Shown one piece after another: positions 1-9,994 of a stretch of DNA of 38,058 nt. The position numbers were made by a program, and so were the translations under genes. The DNA is taken from contig DAOWIZ010000026.1 of the NCBI GenBank assembly GCA_030640585.1, positions 1 through 38,058 on the forward strand, given 5' to 3'. Position 1 is the stretch's first letter. Every line of letters begins with the position of its first letter. The notes under the pieces are model-generated. The model made no database searches. It worked only from the letters and a program-made list of their open reading frames with translations, and was not told where the DNA came from. Source of the DNA: Thermoplasmata archaeon. GTDB taxonomy: Archaea > Thermoplasmatota > E2 > DHVEG-1.

Positions 1-249
1 CTCAACGATATCAAGACTTAAAAGCGATTCTTCTTCCCTATATCTTAAATTCATACCTCGAATAGCACCAATAACATTAGTAGGCGTAGTTTTAACATTA
101 TAAGCAATTTCAGAAGTATAACTACAGCTAGGGCTAATTTCAAACAAGTATTCAGCAATTTTTTTACGAATACTACTTCTTCGCAGAGCCCTTATCACAA
201 GCGGTCTTTTCATTTCGATAGAAGACTCTAATCTATTATCTTCCTGCAT
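1..249 (-). CDS. EarA-like (archaellum operon activator family) winged-helix regulator, C-terminus cut by window edge
   Basis: Open minus frame from ATG at 249 to the edge (83 codons, no stop): MQEDNRLESSIEMKRPLVIRALRRSSIRKKIAEYLFEISPSCSYTSEIAYNVKTTPTNVIGAIRGMNLRYREEESLLSLDIVE. The SY.SEIA...TPTNV.GAIRGM..RY pattern resembles EarA-family wHTH proteins. Not in the ORF track. Confidence 0.6.
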   Translation of the reverse strand, partial: MQEDNRLESSIEMKRPLVIRALRRSSIRKKIAEYLFEISPSCSYTSEIAYNVKTTPTNVIGAIRGMNLRYREEESLLSLDIVE

Positions 250-449
250 CCCGTCCAAAAGTTAATACTTATTACCATTTATAAAAGTATCCTCAACCGA
301 ATAACTACTTGCACATATACCTGCATATGCACCTGCATAATCTTATGTTATTTGCCCATCTTTTTTATAACTCCTTTTGCGAGAATACCCACTATCTTCA
401 GATATGGGATGAATTGCAATACTTTCAATATTCTCCAATATATGTTTAA

Positions 450-566
450 ATACCTTCATATACATACATCTTATCAATAGGGTTGGACAAACCCGAATTA
501 ACGCCTTTGGATCATCATGTAAGACCTATGGCTGACGGAACTATCAATCTTAGGCAGGATGGATGA
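450..566 (+). pseudogene. Remnant of a TnpB (IS605/IS1341-type) C-terminus
   Basis: Open frame after TAA at 447-449, no start codon: ...GLDKPELTPLDHHVRPMADGTINLRQDG*. It resembles archaeal TnpB C-terminal tails and lies 46 bp before a typical IS605-family right-end hairpin. Confidence 0.5.
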
Positions 567-605
567 ATTAGGAACTATATGCAAGATCATCTATTGGTCC
601 TCTGC

Positions 606-641
606 TGGAAGCCCATAGATTTATCTGTGGGAGGATGTCAC
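606..641 (+). mobile_element. IS605/IS200-family right-end-like hairpin (possible TnpB omega-RNA 3' end)
   Basis: GGAAGCCCATAGATTTATCTGTGGGAGGATGTCAC: stem CCCATAGA/TCTGTGGG (one G-T wobble) flanked by GAAG and GGATGTCAC, the typical layout at TnpB-element right ends. Confidence 0.55.
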
Positions 642-1124
642 TAAACTAAAAAGAGATAAATATCATTAACTTGTAAAAATTAATGGAAATGTGAAAGAGA
701 AGAGGTAGATATCAAATATCCCCAGATCTCTCATATCAGCAAGAAGGGATAGATACCAAATATCTTCCAATCCGCTGCTCACACACCATGTTATTGTTTG
801 ACACTGATAGTATTTAAACTTGTTGTGTTAATATATCAAATTGACAGAATTGAATTTTTAAATTTATTATAGATGGTGAAACTAATCAGACCGCCTATGT
901 TGGCATAGGCAATTATAATAAAACAAGTACTGAATTTGCTTGGAGACTCATGACATTTAGAGGTGAAACTTTTTACATGTGGGGCAATTCCACTAAATTC
1001 TACTAAAAAAATATTTCTTTTTCCATTTTTTCTTTTTTTCAAATTAAAATCCTACTAAAAATATTAGTTTTTATAGTTAGATTTTTAAACTACCAGTATT
1101 TTATCGCTTACAACGTGTGAACGT

Positions 1125-1268
1125 ATGAAGAGGGAAAACTGCCCGTTTTGTGGACACAGATGGATAAGAAAATCAAACGAATCACCTATAATATGTCCAA
1201 AGTGTAAGAGTAAATATTATAGCCAAGAAGACCTAGCAAAAATGAAAAAAAACAATAAAAAAGAGTAA
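1125..1268 (+). CDS. Small zinc-ribbon protein (47 aa)
   Basis: ATG to TAA: MKRENCPFCGHRWIRKSNESPIICPKCKSKYYSQEDLAKMKKNNKKE. Two CPxC knuckles. Below the ORF track length cutoff. Confidence 0.7.
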   Translation: MKRENCPFCGHRWIRKSNESPIICPKCKSKYYSQEDLAKMKKNNKKE

Positions 1269-1338
1269 CAATAATCATCATTGTTTGTGACAAAGGGGAG
1301 TCACAAGCAGAAATTTTACCAATGTTGGAAGTACGGAT

Positions 1339-2766
1339 ATGGAGATAAAGTGTCTTGGTGGTGTTAAAGAAATAGGTGGAAATAAAATCCTTGTTGAACA
1401 TAAAGGTACACGTATTTTTTTGGATTTTGGGATGAGTTTTAATCAGTATTTGAAATATTTTTCAGAGTACTTGAACCCTCGTAAATCCAGGGGTTTAAAA
1501 GATTTCTTTGAACTAAACCTTCTGCCAGATATTGAAGGAATATACCGTGAAGATTACTTGTATCATATGGGATTACCAGATGAAAAAAGAAGTATTAATG
1601 GAGTATTTCTTTCCCATGCACATGCAGACCATGCACAGTACATTCATTTTCTAAGAAAAGATATACCTATTTATTGTAATAAGGCTACATATCTTATTTT
1701 AAAAGTTATCGAAGAAACCGGTGTTGGTTCTTTTTCAGATCTTATAACAATGTGTGATTCTTTTACTTTTTACCGTAATACAAAAGATACATTGAGTAAG
1801 GTAAACCGTAAAACAAAGGGCTCTGTGAAAAACAGACGATTTGTAATCATGGAACCAGAAAAACCTGTTGAGATAGGATCACTCAAACTTGAAATGCTAC
1901 CAGTGGATCACTCCCTACCTGGTGCAAGTGGCTGCATTGTATATTCTGATGAAGGAAATCTAGTATACACTGGTGACATACGCTTCCATGGTTATAACGA
2001 AGATAAAAGTAAGAGGTTTGTTGAAAAAGCAAGTAGTGTAAACACTCGTTGGATGATTTGTGAAGGGACACGCATTGATAAAACCGATAAAGACAGTGAG
2101 GAAAATGTTAAAAAGAAAATTAGTAGTTTGATATCTGAATCAAAAGGTATGGTTTTTGTCGAGCATCCAATAAGAGATCTTGACAGAGTTACAACAATTT
2201 TTAAAGCAACAAAAGAAAACAATAGAACATTTGTTGTAACATTAAAACAAGCATATCTCATTGAATCCCTTGGCAAGTTATCACCCTTCAACCTAGATGA
2301 TGTTAAAATTTTACTTCTACCACGGGAATGGGGTTTAATTTATAGCCGTAGGGAAGATCTAAACCTTATCACAAAAGAATTTCACCCTAAAAAAGAATAT
2401 AAAAAATGGGAACGAGATCTTATCTGGGGTGAAAACAATAATCAAATAGAAAACGCGATAACATATGAAGAACTACGAGAAAATCCAACAAAATATGTTA
2501 TCTCAATGAACATGTGGGAGATAAACCAACTCATTGACATTAAACCAAAGAACGCGATATGGATAAAGTCTTCTTGCGAGCCGTTCAGTGATGAAATGAT
2601 GATTGATGAAGAAAGAAAAGATCATTGGCTAAAACATTTCAACATCCGTAAGTTCTCTGCTCATGCATCGGGTCATGCTTCTGGTGATGAAATTAAACAA
2701 ATGATTAAGAAAATAAATCCTGAAGAATTAATTCCGATTCATACTGAACATCCTGAGATGTTTTGA
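1339..2766 (+). CDS. MBL-fold / beta-CASP RNase J-like metallo-hydrolase
   Basis: 475 aa, HAHADH metal-binding motif, C-terminal SGHASGDEIKQMIKKINPEELIPIHTEHPEMF as in RMMBL/RNase J-type proteins. Confidence 0.85.
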   Translation: MEIKCLGGVKEIGGNKILVEHKGTRIFLDFGMSFNQYLKYFSEYLNPRKSRGLKDFFELNLLPDIEGIYREDYLYHMGLPDEKRSINGVFLSHAHADHAQYIHFLRKDIPIYCNKATYLILKVIEETGVGSFSDLITMCDSFTFYRNTKDTLSKVNRKTKGSVKNRRFVIMEPEKPVEIGSLKLEMLPVDHSLPGASGCIVYSDEGNLVYTGDIRFHGYNEDKSKRFVEKASSVNTRWMICEGTRIDKTDKDSEENVKKKISSLISESKGMVFVEHPIRDLDRVTTIFKATKENNRTFVVTLKQAYLIESLGKLSPFNLDDVKILLLPREWGLIYSRREDLNLITKEFHPKKEYKKWERDLIWGENNNQIENAITYEELRENPTKYVISMNMWEINQLIDIKPKNAIWIKSSCEPFSDEMMIDEERKDHWLKHFNIRKFSAHASGHASGDEIKQMIKKINPEELIPIHTEHPEMF

Positions 2767-2861
2767 TACATCTTAGTTTTAGAGATTTTTTCGGCCATCA
2801 ACGTATTTTTTTACCTAAAGGTTTTTAGAGGATTAGTTTATCACGGCCATGGTGATACCAG

Positions 2862-4001
2862 TTGGATTTCAGCCTTACAAGTGAACAAAAACTGTTTCAA
2901 AAAACAATACGTGAATTTTGTGAGAAAGAAATAAAACCTCTTGCATCTAAAATTGATAAAGAGGAGTATTTCCCATGGGAACTTTATAAAAAAATGGGTA
3001 GAATGGGTCTTATGGGTATGACAGTTCCACAAAAGTATGGTGGTGCTGGTATTAATCGTGTTAGTTACATGATTGCATTGGAAGAAATTTCTCGTGTATG
3101 TGGTTCTACAGGTATAACTGTTGAGGCTCATAACAGTCTTGGTGTCGGTCATATTTATGAGAAAGGTTCTGAGGGACAAAGAAAAAAATATCTTCCAACT
3201 CTTCTAAACGGTGAGGGTATTGCTGCTTGGGCGCTTACCGAACCTAATGCTGGTTCTGATGCTGCAGGTGGGCAAACAACTGCAGTTCTCAAGGGTGGTA
3301 AATGGGTTTTGAATGGTACAAAACAATTCATTACAAGTGGCGATATCGCCGAGGTTACTATTGTTATGGCTATGACTGATAAAAGCAAGGGTGCTAAGGG
3401 CATTAGTGCTTTTATCGTTGAGAAAGATACATCTGGTTTCAAAGTTGGACAACTTGAGAATAAACTAGGGCTTCGTGGTAGCCATACCGCTGAGTTAATA
3501 CTTGAGGATTGTAAGATTCCGAAGGAGAACCTCCTTGATGAAGAAGGCCAAGGTTTTGTTGGTGCTATGAACATATTGGATCGTGGTCGTACAGCAATTG
3601 GTGCTATGAGTGTTGGTATTGCTCGTGGTGCTCTAGAAGATAGCATCGAGTATGCTAAACAGCGTGAACAGTTTGGAAGACCTATTGGTAAGTTTCAGGC
3701 TATTCAGTGGAAAATCGCTGATATGGCAACAGAAATTGATGCAGCTCGTCTACTTGTTTATCGGGCTGCATATTTGGAAGATCAAAATACTCGTTTTACT
3801 AAAGAGGCAGCTATGGCTAAACTTTTTGCATCTGAGATGGCTATGCGTGCAACTGTTAATGCTATACAGGTTCTTGGCGGATATGGTTATACACGAGAGT
3901 ATAATGTTGAGCGTTATTTCAGAGATGTCAAACTCTGTGAAATAGGTGAGGGAACCTCTGAGGTTCAACGTATGGTTATAGCAAAACAGTTAGGATTATA
4001 A
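2862..4001 (+). CDS. Acyl-CoA dehydrogenase (short/branched-chain type)
   Basis: 379 aa, TTG start; AWALTEPNAGSDAAG, QFGRPIGKFQAIQWKIADM, QVLGGYGYTREYNVERYFRDVK signatures. Confidence 0.93.
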   Translation: MDFSLTSEQKLFQKTIREFCEKEIKPLASKIDKEEYFPWELYKKMGRMGLMGMTVPQKYGGAGINRVSYMIALEEISRVCGSTGITVEAHNSLGVGHIYEKGSEGQRKKYLPTLLNGEGIAAWALTEPNAGSDAAGGQTTAVLKGGKWVLNGTKQFITSGDIAEVTIVMAMTDKSKGAKGISAFIVEKDTSGFKVGQLENKLGLRGSHTAELILEDCKIPKENLLDEEGQGFVGAMNILDRGRTAIGAMSVGIARGALEDSIEYAKQREQFGRPIGKFQAIQWKIADMATEIDAARLLVYRAAYLEDQNTRFTKEAAMAKLFASEMAMRATVNAIQVLGGYGYTREYNVERYFRDVKLCEIGEGTSEVQRMVIAKQLGL

Positions 4002-4027
4002 AAAAAATGTTTTAGGGGAAAAACAAA

Positions 4028-5647
4028 ATGGTTAAGAAAGATAAATATGATGAACTGTATAATAGTTTCAAATGGGAAATACCAAAACATTATAATTTTG
4101 GTTTTGACGTTGTTGATAAATGGGCCGAGGATCGTACTAAATTAGCATTGATTTCAATTGATCGGTCTGGTAAAAGAGATAGATATCATACTTTTCGTGA
4201 TTTATCTGTTGAGTCAAATAGATATGCTAATGCTCTTAGAAGAATCGGCGTTAAAAAAGGTGATCGAGTTCTCATAGTTCTTCAGAGCATTCCTGAATGG
4301 TACATTGCACTTATTGGAATGTTTAAACTTGGCGTTGTTCCTATGCCAGGTACTGTTCTTCTTACTTCTAAAGATGTTGAATACAGGGTAAACAGAGCAG
4401 AGGCTTGTATGATTCTTACTGACATGGATCATGCAGATATCGTTGAAGGGATAAAAAAGAAATGTCCAACACTTAAACACCTTATGCTTATAGATGGAAA
4501 AAGAAAGGGATGGCTTAATTATCTTGAAGAAATGGATAAATCATTATATGATCTTTCACCTGAAGACGTTGGAAAAACTCTTTCTGATGATCCTATGCTT
4601 ATCTATTTTACATCTGGAACTACAGGTAATCCTAAAATGGTACTTCATACACATAAATATCCACTTGGTCATGAGGTAACTGCTAAGTTTGCACAGGCAC
4701 TAACAGATAAGGACCTGCATTGGACTGTATCAGAGACTGGTTGGGCTAAAGCAGCATGGGGTAAACTATTTGGTCAAATGATTGTTGGTGCAGCAGTTAT
4801 ACAATGGGAGACACCAGGTCGTTTTGATGCAGATGGGCTACTTTGCGCTATGAAAAGATATGGCGTTACAAGTTTTTGTGCACCTCCAACTGTGTATCGT
4901 TTGCTTATTCAGATGGATCTATCTAAATATAATCTTAAACTACGTCATTCCATGAGTGCTGGTGAACCACTAAACCCAGAGGTTATTCGTGTTTGGAAAG
5001 ATACTTTTGGACTTGAAATCTATGATTTCTTTGGACAAACAGAAACAGTATGTGTCCTATCAAATTATCCATTCATGCCAATACGGTATGGATCTGTTGG
5101 CAAGCCTACACCAGGACATGATGTTCGAATCGTTGATGATGATGGAAACGAAATGGACCCAGATGAAGAAGGTAACATTGCAATATATCTAGGTGATGAA
5201 CGTCCACCAGGATTGTTCAAAGAATACTGGAAGGACAAAGAAATCATGAAGAAAGCATTCAGAAACAACTACTACTATACCGGGGATCAGGGATACAAAG
5301 ATAAGGATGGTTATTTCTGGTTTGTCGGACGAGATGATGATGTAATTAAATCCTCGGGATACCGCATAGGGCCATTTGAAGTAGAATCAGCACTTATGGA
5401 ACATGATGCTGTTGCAGAATGTGCAGTTGTTGGAACTGAAGACCCCGAGGGTATCAGAGGAATAGTTGTCAAAGCAGTAGTTGTCCTAGCAAAGGGATAC
5501 AAACCATCAAAGGCTCTTACAAAGGAACTGCAGGAACATGTTAAAAAGACAACGGCACCATATAAGTATCCACGTATAGTAGAATACATGGATGAACTAC
5601 CTAAGACTATTTCTGGTAAAATAATTAGACGTGAATTAAGAAAATAA
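4028..5647 (+). CDS. AMP-dependent acyl-CoA synthetase (medium-chain acyl-CoA ligase-like)
   Basis: 539 aa; YFTSGTTGNPKMV, DFFGQTE, YYTGDQGYKDKDGYFWFVGR, C-terminal LPKTISGKIIRRELR. Confidence 0.92.
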   Translation: MVKKDKYDELYNSFKWEIPKHYNFGFDVVDKWAEDRTKLALISIDRSGKRDRYHTFRDLSVESNRYANALRRIGVKKGDRVLIVLQSIPEWYIALIGMFKLGVVPMPGTVLLTSKDVEYRVNRAEACMILTDMDHADIVEGIKKKCPTLKHLMLIDGKRKGWLNYLEEMDKSLYDLSPEDVGKTLSDDPMLIYFTSGTTGNPKMVLHTHKYPLGHEVTAKFAQALTDKDLHWTVSETGWAKAAWGKLFGQMIVGAAVIQWETPGRFDADGLLCAMKRYGVTSFCAPPTVYRLLIQMDLSKYNLKLRHSMSAGEPLNPEVIRVWKDTFGLEIYDFFGQTETVCVLSNYPFMPIRYGSVGKPTPGHDVRIVDDDGNEMDPDEEGNIAIYLGDERPPGLFKEYWKDKEIMKKAFRNNYYYTGDQGYKDKDGYFWFVGRDDDVIKSSGYRIGPFEVESALMEHDAVAECAVVGTEDPEGIRGIVVKAVVVLAKGYKPSKALTKELQEHVKKTTAPYKYPRIVEYMDELPKTISGKIIRRELRK

Positions 5648-5672
5648 TGGTTTAACTTAACCATTTTTTCTT
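5646..5672 (+). terminator. Hairpin plus T-tract after acyl-CoA synthetase
   Basis: AATGGTT-TAACTT-AACCATT followed by TTTTC TTCTTTTTC; stem begins at the CDS stop. Confidence 0.55.
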
Positions 5673-5691
5673 CTTTTTCTTGGATGTTAGT

Positions 5692-6315
5692 TTATGCTTG
5701 ATCTGGTGTCTCTGGTTTTTTTGGAAAAATTGCATAACGAACTGAAAGACCAATACGTAGTACCCATTCAACTATTATTATGAAAAGAACAAATTGTATA
5801 CACAACACAAGGAACTCAGGCATCAAATAAATCTTATCTATTACATCTTCAAATCTAAAATAAGAAGGATCCACCAAGAATATACCTAGCAATGCAAATG
5901 GTAGCATTTTTGCTACATCCTTTGAAAGGTCATTGCTATAATAAGATGTTATTCTAATAGCTAGGGTTATTGCAAATGATGTAGAAAGAACCGCAGGGAT
6001 TTCATAATTCCTAGTTAAAAAAAGCATCATCATAGAAAAACCAATGAAAAATAAACTTGCTACAAACGGGAATAAAAAGAAATATTTAGCAAATCCAACA
6101 AGTTTTGAATGTTTGGTTTCACTTATTTTAAAACAATCTCTTCGTGCGATAAAACGATAGAAATGCCATATAAGAACAGAGTAAACTGCAATTGAAATCA
6201 CTAGATAAAAAATTGGTACAAATGCTGATAGATCTCCACTGAAAATATTTTGAAGATCAAGTTCTGACATATATTCTGAAAAATTTTCAAAAGCCATATT
6301 TCTCCCTCCTACCAA
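5692..6315 (-). CDS. Multi-pass membrane protein, unknown function
   Basis: 207 aa with several hydrophobic segments; downstream of the carboxyltransferase gene on the same strand. Confidence 0.75.
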   Translation of the reverse strand: MVGGRNMAFENFSEYMSELDLQNIFSGDLSAFVPIFYLVISIAVYSVLIWHFYRFIARRDCFKISETKHSKLVGFAKYFFLFPFVASLFFIGFSMMMLFLTRNYEIPAVLSTSFAITLAIRITSYYSNDLSKDVAKMLPFALLGIFLVDPSYFRFEDVIDKIYLMPEFLVLCIQFVLFIIIVEWVLRIGLSVRYAIFPKKPETPDQA

Positions 6316-6365
6316 ATACTAGTAAACATTTTTTTGTTTATAAAACCAATTATATTGTTTTATTT

Positions 6366-7973
6366 TTACATTCTGAATATGCCGGGTTTCCAGCCAGGTA
6401 TCGGTGCATTAAGTGATGCAGAGATACCAAGACCTAATACCATACGGGTATCTACAGGGTCAATTATTCCATCATCCCAGATTCGTGCTGTACTGTAATA
6501 TGGACTTCCCTCTGTTTCATATTTTTTTAAGATGGGATCAGTGAGTTCTTTTTCTTGTTCTTTTGTCATCTCTATGCCTTTTCGCCAGAGTTGATCTTTT
6601 TTAACAGTGAGCAGGACACCTGCTGCTTGTTGACCACCCATTACACTTATTCTCGCATTAGGCCACATCCATAGTTGACGGGGACCATATGCTCGTCCGC
6701 ACATTCCATAGTTACCCGCTCCAAAGGATCCGGCGATTATCACTGTGAACTTTGGTACTTGTGCTGTTGCAACAGCAGAAACCATTTTTGCGCCGTCTTT
6801 TGCAATACCTCCTGCTTCGTATTTCTTTCCAACCATGAAACCAGTTATGTTCTGTAGGAATACTAATGGTATTTTACGTTGGCAGCACATCTCAATGAAA
6901 TGTGTTCCTTTGAGTGCTGACTCTGAAAAAAGCACTCCATTATTCGCAAGGATTCCAATAGGATATCCCATTATACGTGCAAAACCACATACTATTGTTG
7001 ATCCATAAAGTGCTTTGAACTCATGAAATTTTGAACCATCAACAATACGGGCTATGATTTCTTTTATGTCAAATGGTCTACGCGGGTCTTTTGATATTAC
7101 ACCATATATCTCTTTAATATCATACTGTGGTTCTTCAGGTTCTCTAATCTCAAGTTGTGTTTTTTCAGATCTGTTAAGATTTTCTACTATGTTTCTTGTC
7201 ATATGTATAGCTTCAGCATCATCATGTGCATAATGATCACTTACACCACTTTTACGACAGTGAACATCAGCACCACCTAGGTCTTCAGCGGTTACTTCTT
7301 CACCTGTTGCTGCTTTGACCAGTGGTGGCCCGCCCAGAAAAATAGTACCTGTACCTTTTACAATGATTGATTCATCGCTCATTGCTGGAACATATGCTCC
7401 ACCAGCTGTACAACTACCCATAACCGCTGAAATTTGAGGTATACCCATCGATGACATCACAGCCTGATTATAAAATATTCTTCCAAAATGTTCACGGTCA
7501 GGAAATACTTCATCTTGCATAGGCAAGAATGCTCCACCACTATCAACAAGGTAGATACATGGAAGATTATTTTCCATAGCAACTTCCTGAGCTCGCAGGT
7601 GTTTTTTCACAGTCATAGGGTAATATGTTCCACCGGTAACTGTTGCATCATTTGCAACTATTACTACCTCACGACCATGAACAATACCTATACCTGTTAC
7701 CATACCTGCACATGGTGATTTATCATTATACATTCCATAAGCAGCAAGAGAGTTGAATTCCACAAAGGGTGTATCGGGGTCTAAAAGCGCATCTATTCTT
7801 TCACGAGCAAGCATCTTATTTCGACTTTTGTGAAGTTTTATTTTTTCCTCACCGCCACCTTTTGATGCAACTGCGATTTTTTCTTTTAAATCCTTGGCGA
7901 GTTCTGCATAATGCTTAAAATTTTCTTTAAAATCTTTATCAGCAGGGTCAATATTACTCTCTATAACATCCAT
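6366..7973 (-). CDS. mccB: Biotin-dependent acyl-CoA carboxylase, carboxyltransferase (beta) subunit, methylcrotonyl-CoA carboxylase-like
   Basis: [87 protein letters not shown] at 7973 chosen because the GGAGG SD overlaps the longer start at 7991. Confidence 0.88.
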   Translation of the reverse strand: MDVIESNIDPADKDFKENFKHYAELAKDLKEKIAVASKGGGEEKIKLHKSRNKMLARERIDALLDPDTPFVEFNSLAAYGMYNDKSPCAGMVTGIGIVHGREVVIVANDATVTGGTYYPMTVKKHLRAQEVAMENNLPCIYLVDSGGAFLPMQDEVFPDREHFGRIFYNQAVMSSMGIPQISAVMGSCTAGGAYVPAMSDESIIVKGTGTIFLGGPPLVKAATGEEVTAEDLGGADVHCRKSGVSDHYAHDDAEAIHMTRNIVENLNRSEKTQLEIREPEEPQYDIKEIYGVISKDPRRPFDIKEIIARIVDGSKFHEFKALYGSTIVCGFARIMGYPIGILANNGVLFSESALKGTHFIEMCCQRKIPLVFLQNITGFMVGKKYEAGGIAKDGAKMVSAVATAQVPKFTVIIAGSFGAGNYGMCGRAYGPRQLWMWPNARISVMGGQQAAGVLLTVKKDQLWRKGIEMTKEQEKELTDPILKKYETEGSPYYSTARIWDDGIIDPVDTRMVLGLGISASLNAPIPGWKPGIFRM

Positions 7974-7991
7974 AAAATTTTTTCCTCCCAT

Positions 7992-8480
7992 TTATGTTTT
8001 TGTAACCTCTACAGTGTTCTGACCTATTTCAATTTGATCTTTTTCTTTAAAATTAACCTTATCTATTTTTCCATCATATGGGGCTCTTATTAGGTATTCC
8101 ATTTTCATAGCCTCAATAACCATTAGAATGTCTCCTTTTTTAACAGTGTCACCTTTTTTGATTTTTACACTTACCACTTTACCTGATATTGGTGAACTCA
8201 AATCTCCTTCTTCTTTTTTCTTAGTACGTTTTTTACCGGTGAGTTCCACAGGTTTTACTTTGAAAACAGCACCATCAACAAACACATATTTTTCTTTGTC
8301 TCCCTCGGTTATTATAGATTTTATTATTCTATCCCCAATTTTTATCTTTAGTTGACCTGGTTTGATTTCTTCTGCTTCAACTCTATATTCTGTGTTGTCA
8401 TATGTAACGAAATATTTGTTTTCTCTACGCTCTATTGTAACATTGTACACGTTGTTTTCATGTTCATAGTTGATAAACAT
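7992..8480 (-). CDS. Biotin carboxyl carrier protein
   Basis: C-terminal biotinyl domain with EAMKME motif; ATG at 8480 preceded by a G-rich SD (track start 8531 is an extension). Confidence 0.9.
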   Translation of the reverse strand: MFINYEHENNVYNVTIERRENKYFVTYDNTEYRVEAEEIKPGQLKIKIGDRIIKSIITEGDKEKYVFVDGAVFKVKPVELTGKKRTKKKEEGDLSSPISGKVVSVKIKKGDTVKKGDILMVIEAMKMEYLIRAPYDGKIDKVNFKEKDQIEIGQNTVEVTKT

Positions 8481-8485
8481 ATTTT

Positions 8486-9991
8486 TTAGACCCCCTTTCC
8501 CCCAACTCTCCAACGACCAACATGTTTCCAAGGGCTGTGCGGATCTGCTTCTTTGTACCTCACTATTTCTTGTTTCTTGGTATGCATTGAGTCATATACT
8601 GCTAGGCTTATTATTGCATCAACAGATAAACTTTTTTCAGATGTAGCCCAATCTTTGAAATAGTCATCAATGAAATGAGTAGTTATATTTCCTTTTTTAA
8701 ACTCACCGTGACCTAGTACCTTTTTTAAGAATGATACATTTGTTGCCACGCCCAGTACTACATATCGTGATAGTGCCCAGATCATTTTATTAATGCTTTC
8801 TTCTCTGTTTTCACTACTTACCACTAGTTTACTTAGCATTGGATCATAATATGGTGTTATCTCCATACCCGTATAGATACCTGTGTCATCACGGATGTTT
8901 GGCCCTGTAGGCGTTTCTACTTTTGAAAGTTTTCCGACACTTGGTAAAAAACCATTTGATGGATCCTCTGCATATATACGACACTCTATTGCATGACCAC
9001 GTTGAATCAAGTCTTTTTGTTTTAACGTTAGTTTTTGTCCACTGGCTATTTTAAGTTGCCATTTAGCAAGATCAATACCTGTAGTCATCTCAGTAATAGG
9101 ATGCTCTACCTGAAGCCTGGTGTTCATCTCCATGAAATAAAAATTAAGATCTCCATCAACCATGAACTCAACAGTACCAGCATTAGTATAGCCTACTGCT
9201 TCTGCGGTTTTCACAGCTGCAATTCCCATTTTTTTACGTAGTTCTTTTGTCATCACAGGAGATGGTGTTTCTTCAACAATTTTTTGATGACGACGTTGAA
9301 TACTGCATTCCCTTTCAAACAAATGAATGATGTTTCCGTGTTCATCAGCTAATATTTGAAACTCGATATGACGAGGTTTATCAATGTACTTTTCAAGAAA
9401 TACAGTGTCATTTCCAAAAGATGATTTTGACTCTCGTTTAGCACTTTCAATGGATTCTTCAAGGGTTTCCTTAGAATGTACTATTCTCATACCTTTGCCA
9501 CCGCCACCCGCAGCAGCTTTAACAAGAAGTGGGAAACCTATTTTTTTACCCTCTTTGACAAGTGACTTATTATCTTGTTTGTCTCCATGGTAACCTGGTA
9601 TTACTGGTACTCCTGCCTTTTCCATGGTTTTTTTAGCTGCTATTTTGTCACCCATAAGACTTATGACTTTTGGACTTGGACCTATGAATTTTATACCAAC
9701 ATCGTTACAGGTTTTTGCAAAATCAGGGTTTTCCGCTAGAAAACCATACCCAGGGTGAATAGCATCAGCACCTGTTTCTTGTGCAAACTTAATGATTTTA
9801 GGAATGTTAAGGTAGCTTTCGATTGGTGTAGGATCACCAAGGCTACATGTTTCATCAGCGAGTTGAACATGAGGCGCATTTTTATCAACATCTGAATATA
9901 TAGCTACAGTTTTAATGTTCATTTCCTGGCAGGCTTTTATGATACGTACTGCTATTTCTCCACGGTTTGCAACTAGTACTTTTTTAATCAA
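8486..9991 (-). CDS. accC: Acyl-CoA carboxylase biotin carboxylase (alpha) subunit
   Basis: MIKKVLVANRGEIAVRIIKACQEM, KAAAGGGGKGMRIV, FMEMNTRLQVEHPITEMTTGIDL. Confidence 0.93.
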   Translation of the reverse strand: MIKKVLVANRGEIAVRIIKACQEMNIKTVAIYSDVDKNAPHVQLADETCSLGDPTPIESYLNIPKIIKFAQETGADAIHPGYGFLAENPDFAKTCNDVGIKFIGPSPKVISLMGDKIAAKKTMEKAGVPVIPGYHGDKQDNKSLVKEGKKIGFPLLVKAAAGGGGKGMRIVHSKETLEESIESAKRESKSSFGNDTVFLEKYIDKPRHIEFQILADEHGNIIHLFERECSIQRRHQKIVEETPSPVMTKELRKKMGIAAVKTAEAVGYTNAGTVEFMVDGDLNFYFMEMNTRLQVEHPITEMTTGIDLAKWQLKIASGQKLTLKQKDLIQRGHAIECRIYAEDPSNGFLPSVGKLSKVETPTGPNIRDDTGIYTGMEITPYYDPMLSKLVVSSENREESINKMIWALSRYVVLGVATNVSFLKKVLGHGEFKKGNITTHFIDDYFKDWATSEKSLSVDAIISLAVYDSMHTKKQEIVRYKEADPHSPWKHVGRWRVGGKGV

Positions 9992-9994
9992 AAA

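Noticed and set aside
836-1401. Minus-strand track ORFs at 836-1042 and 1186-1401
   Set aside because: Low-complexity translations; the second is antisense to the zinc-ribbon ORF and the nuclease start. No family signal.
2841-3646. Antisense ORFs of 82-163 aa opposite the acyl-CoA dehydrogenase
   Set aside because: Shadow ORFs on the opposite strand of a clearly homologous enzyme gene.
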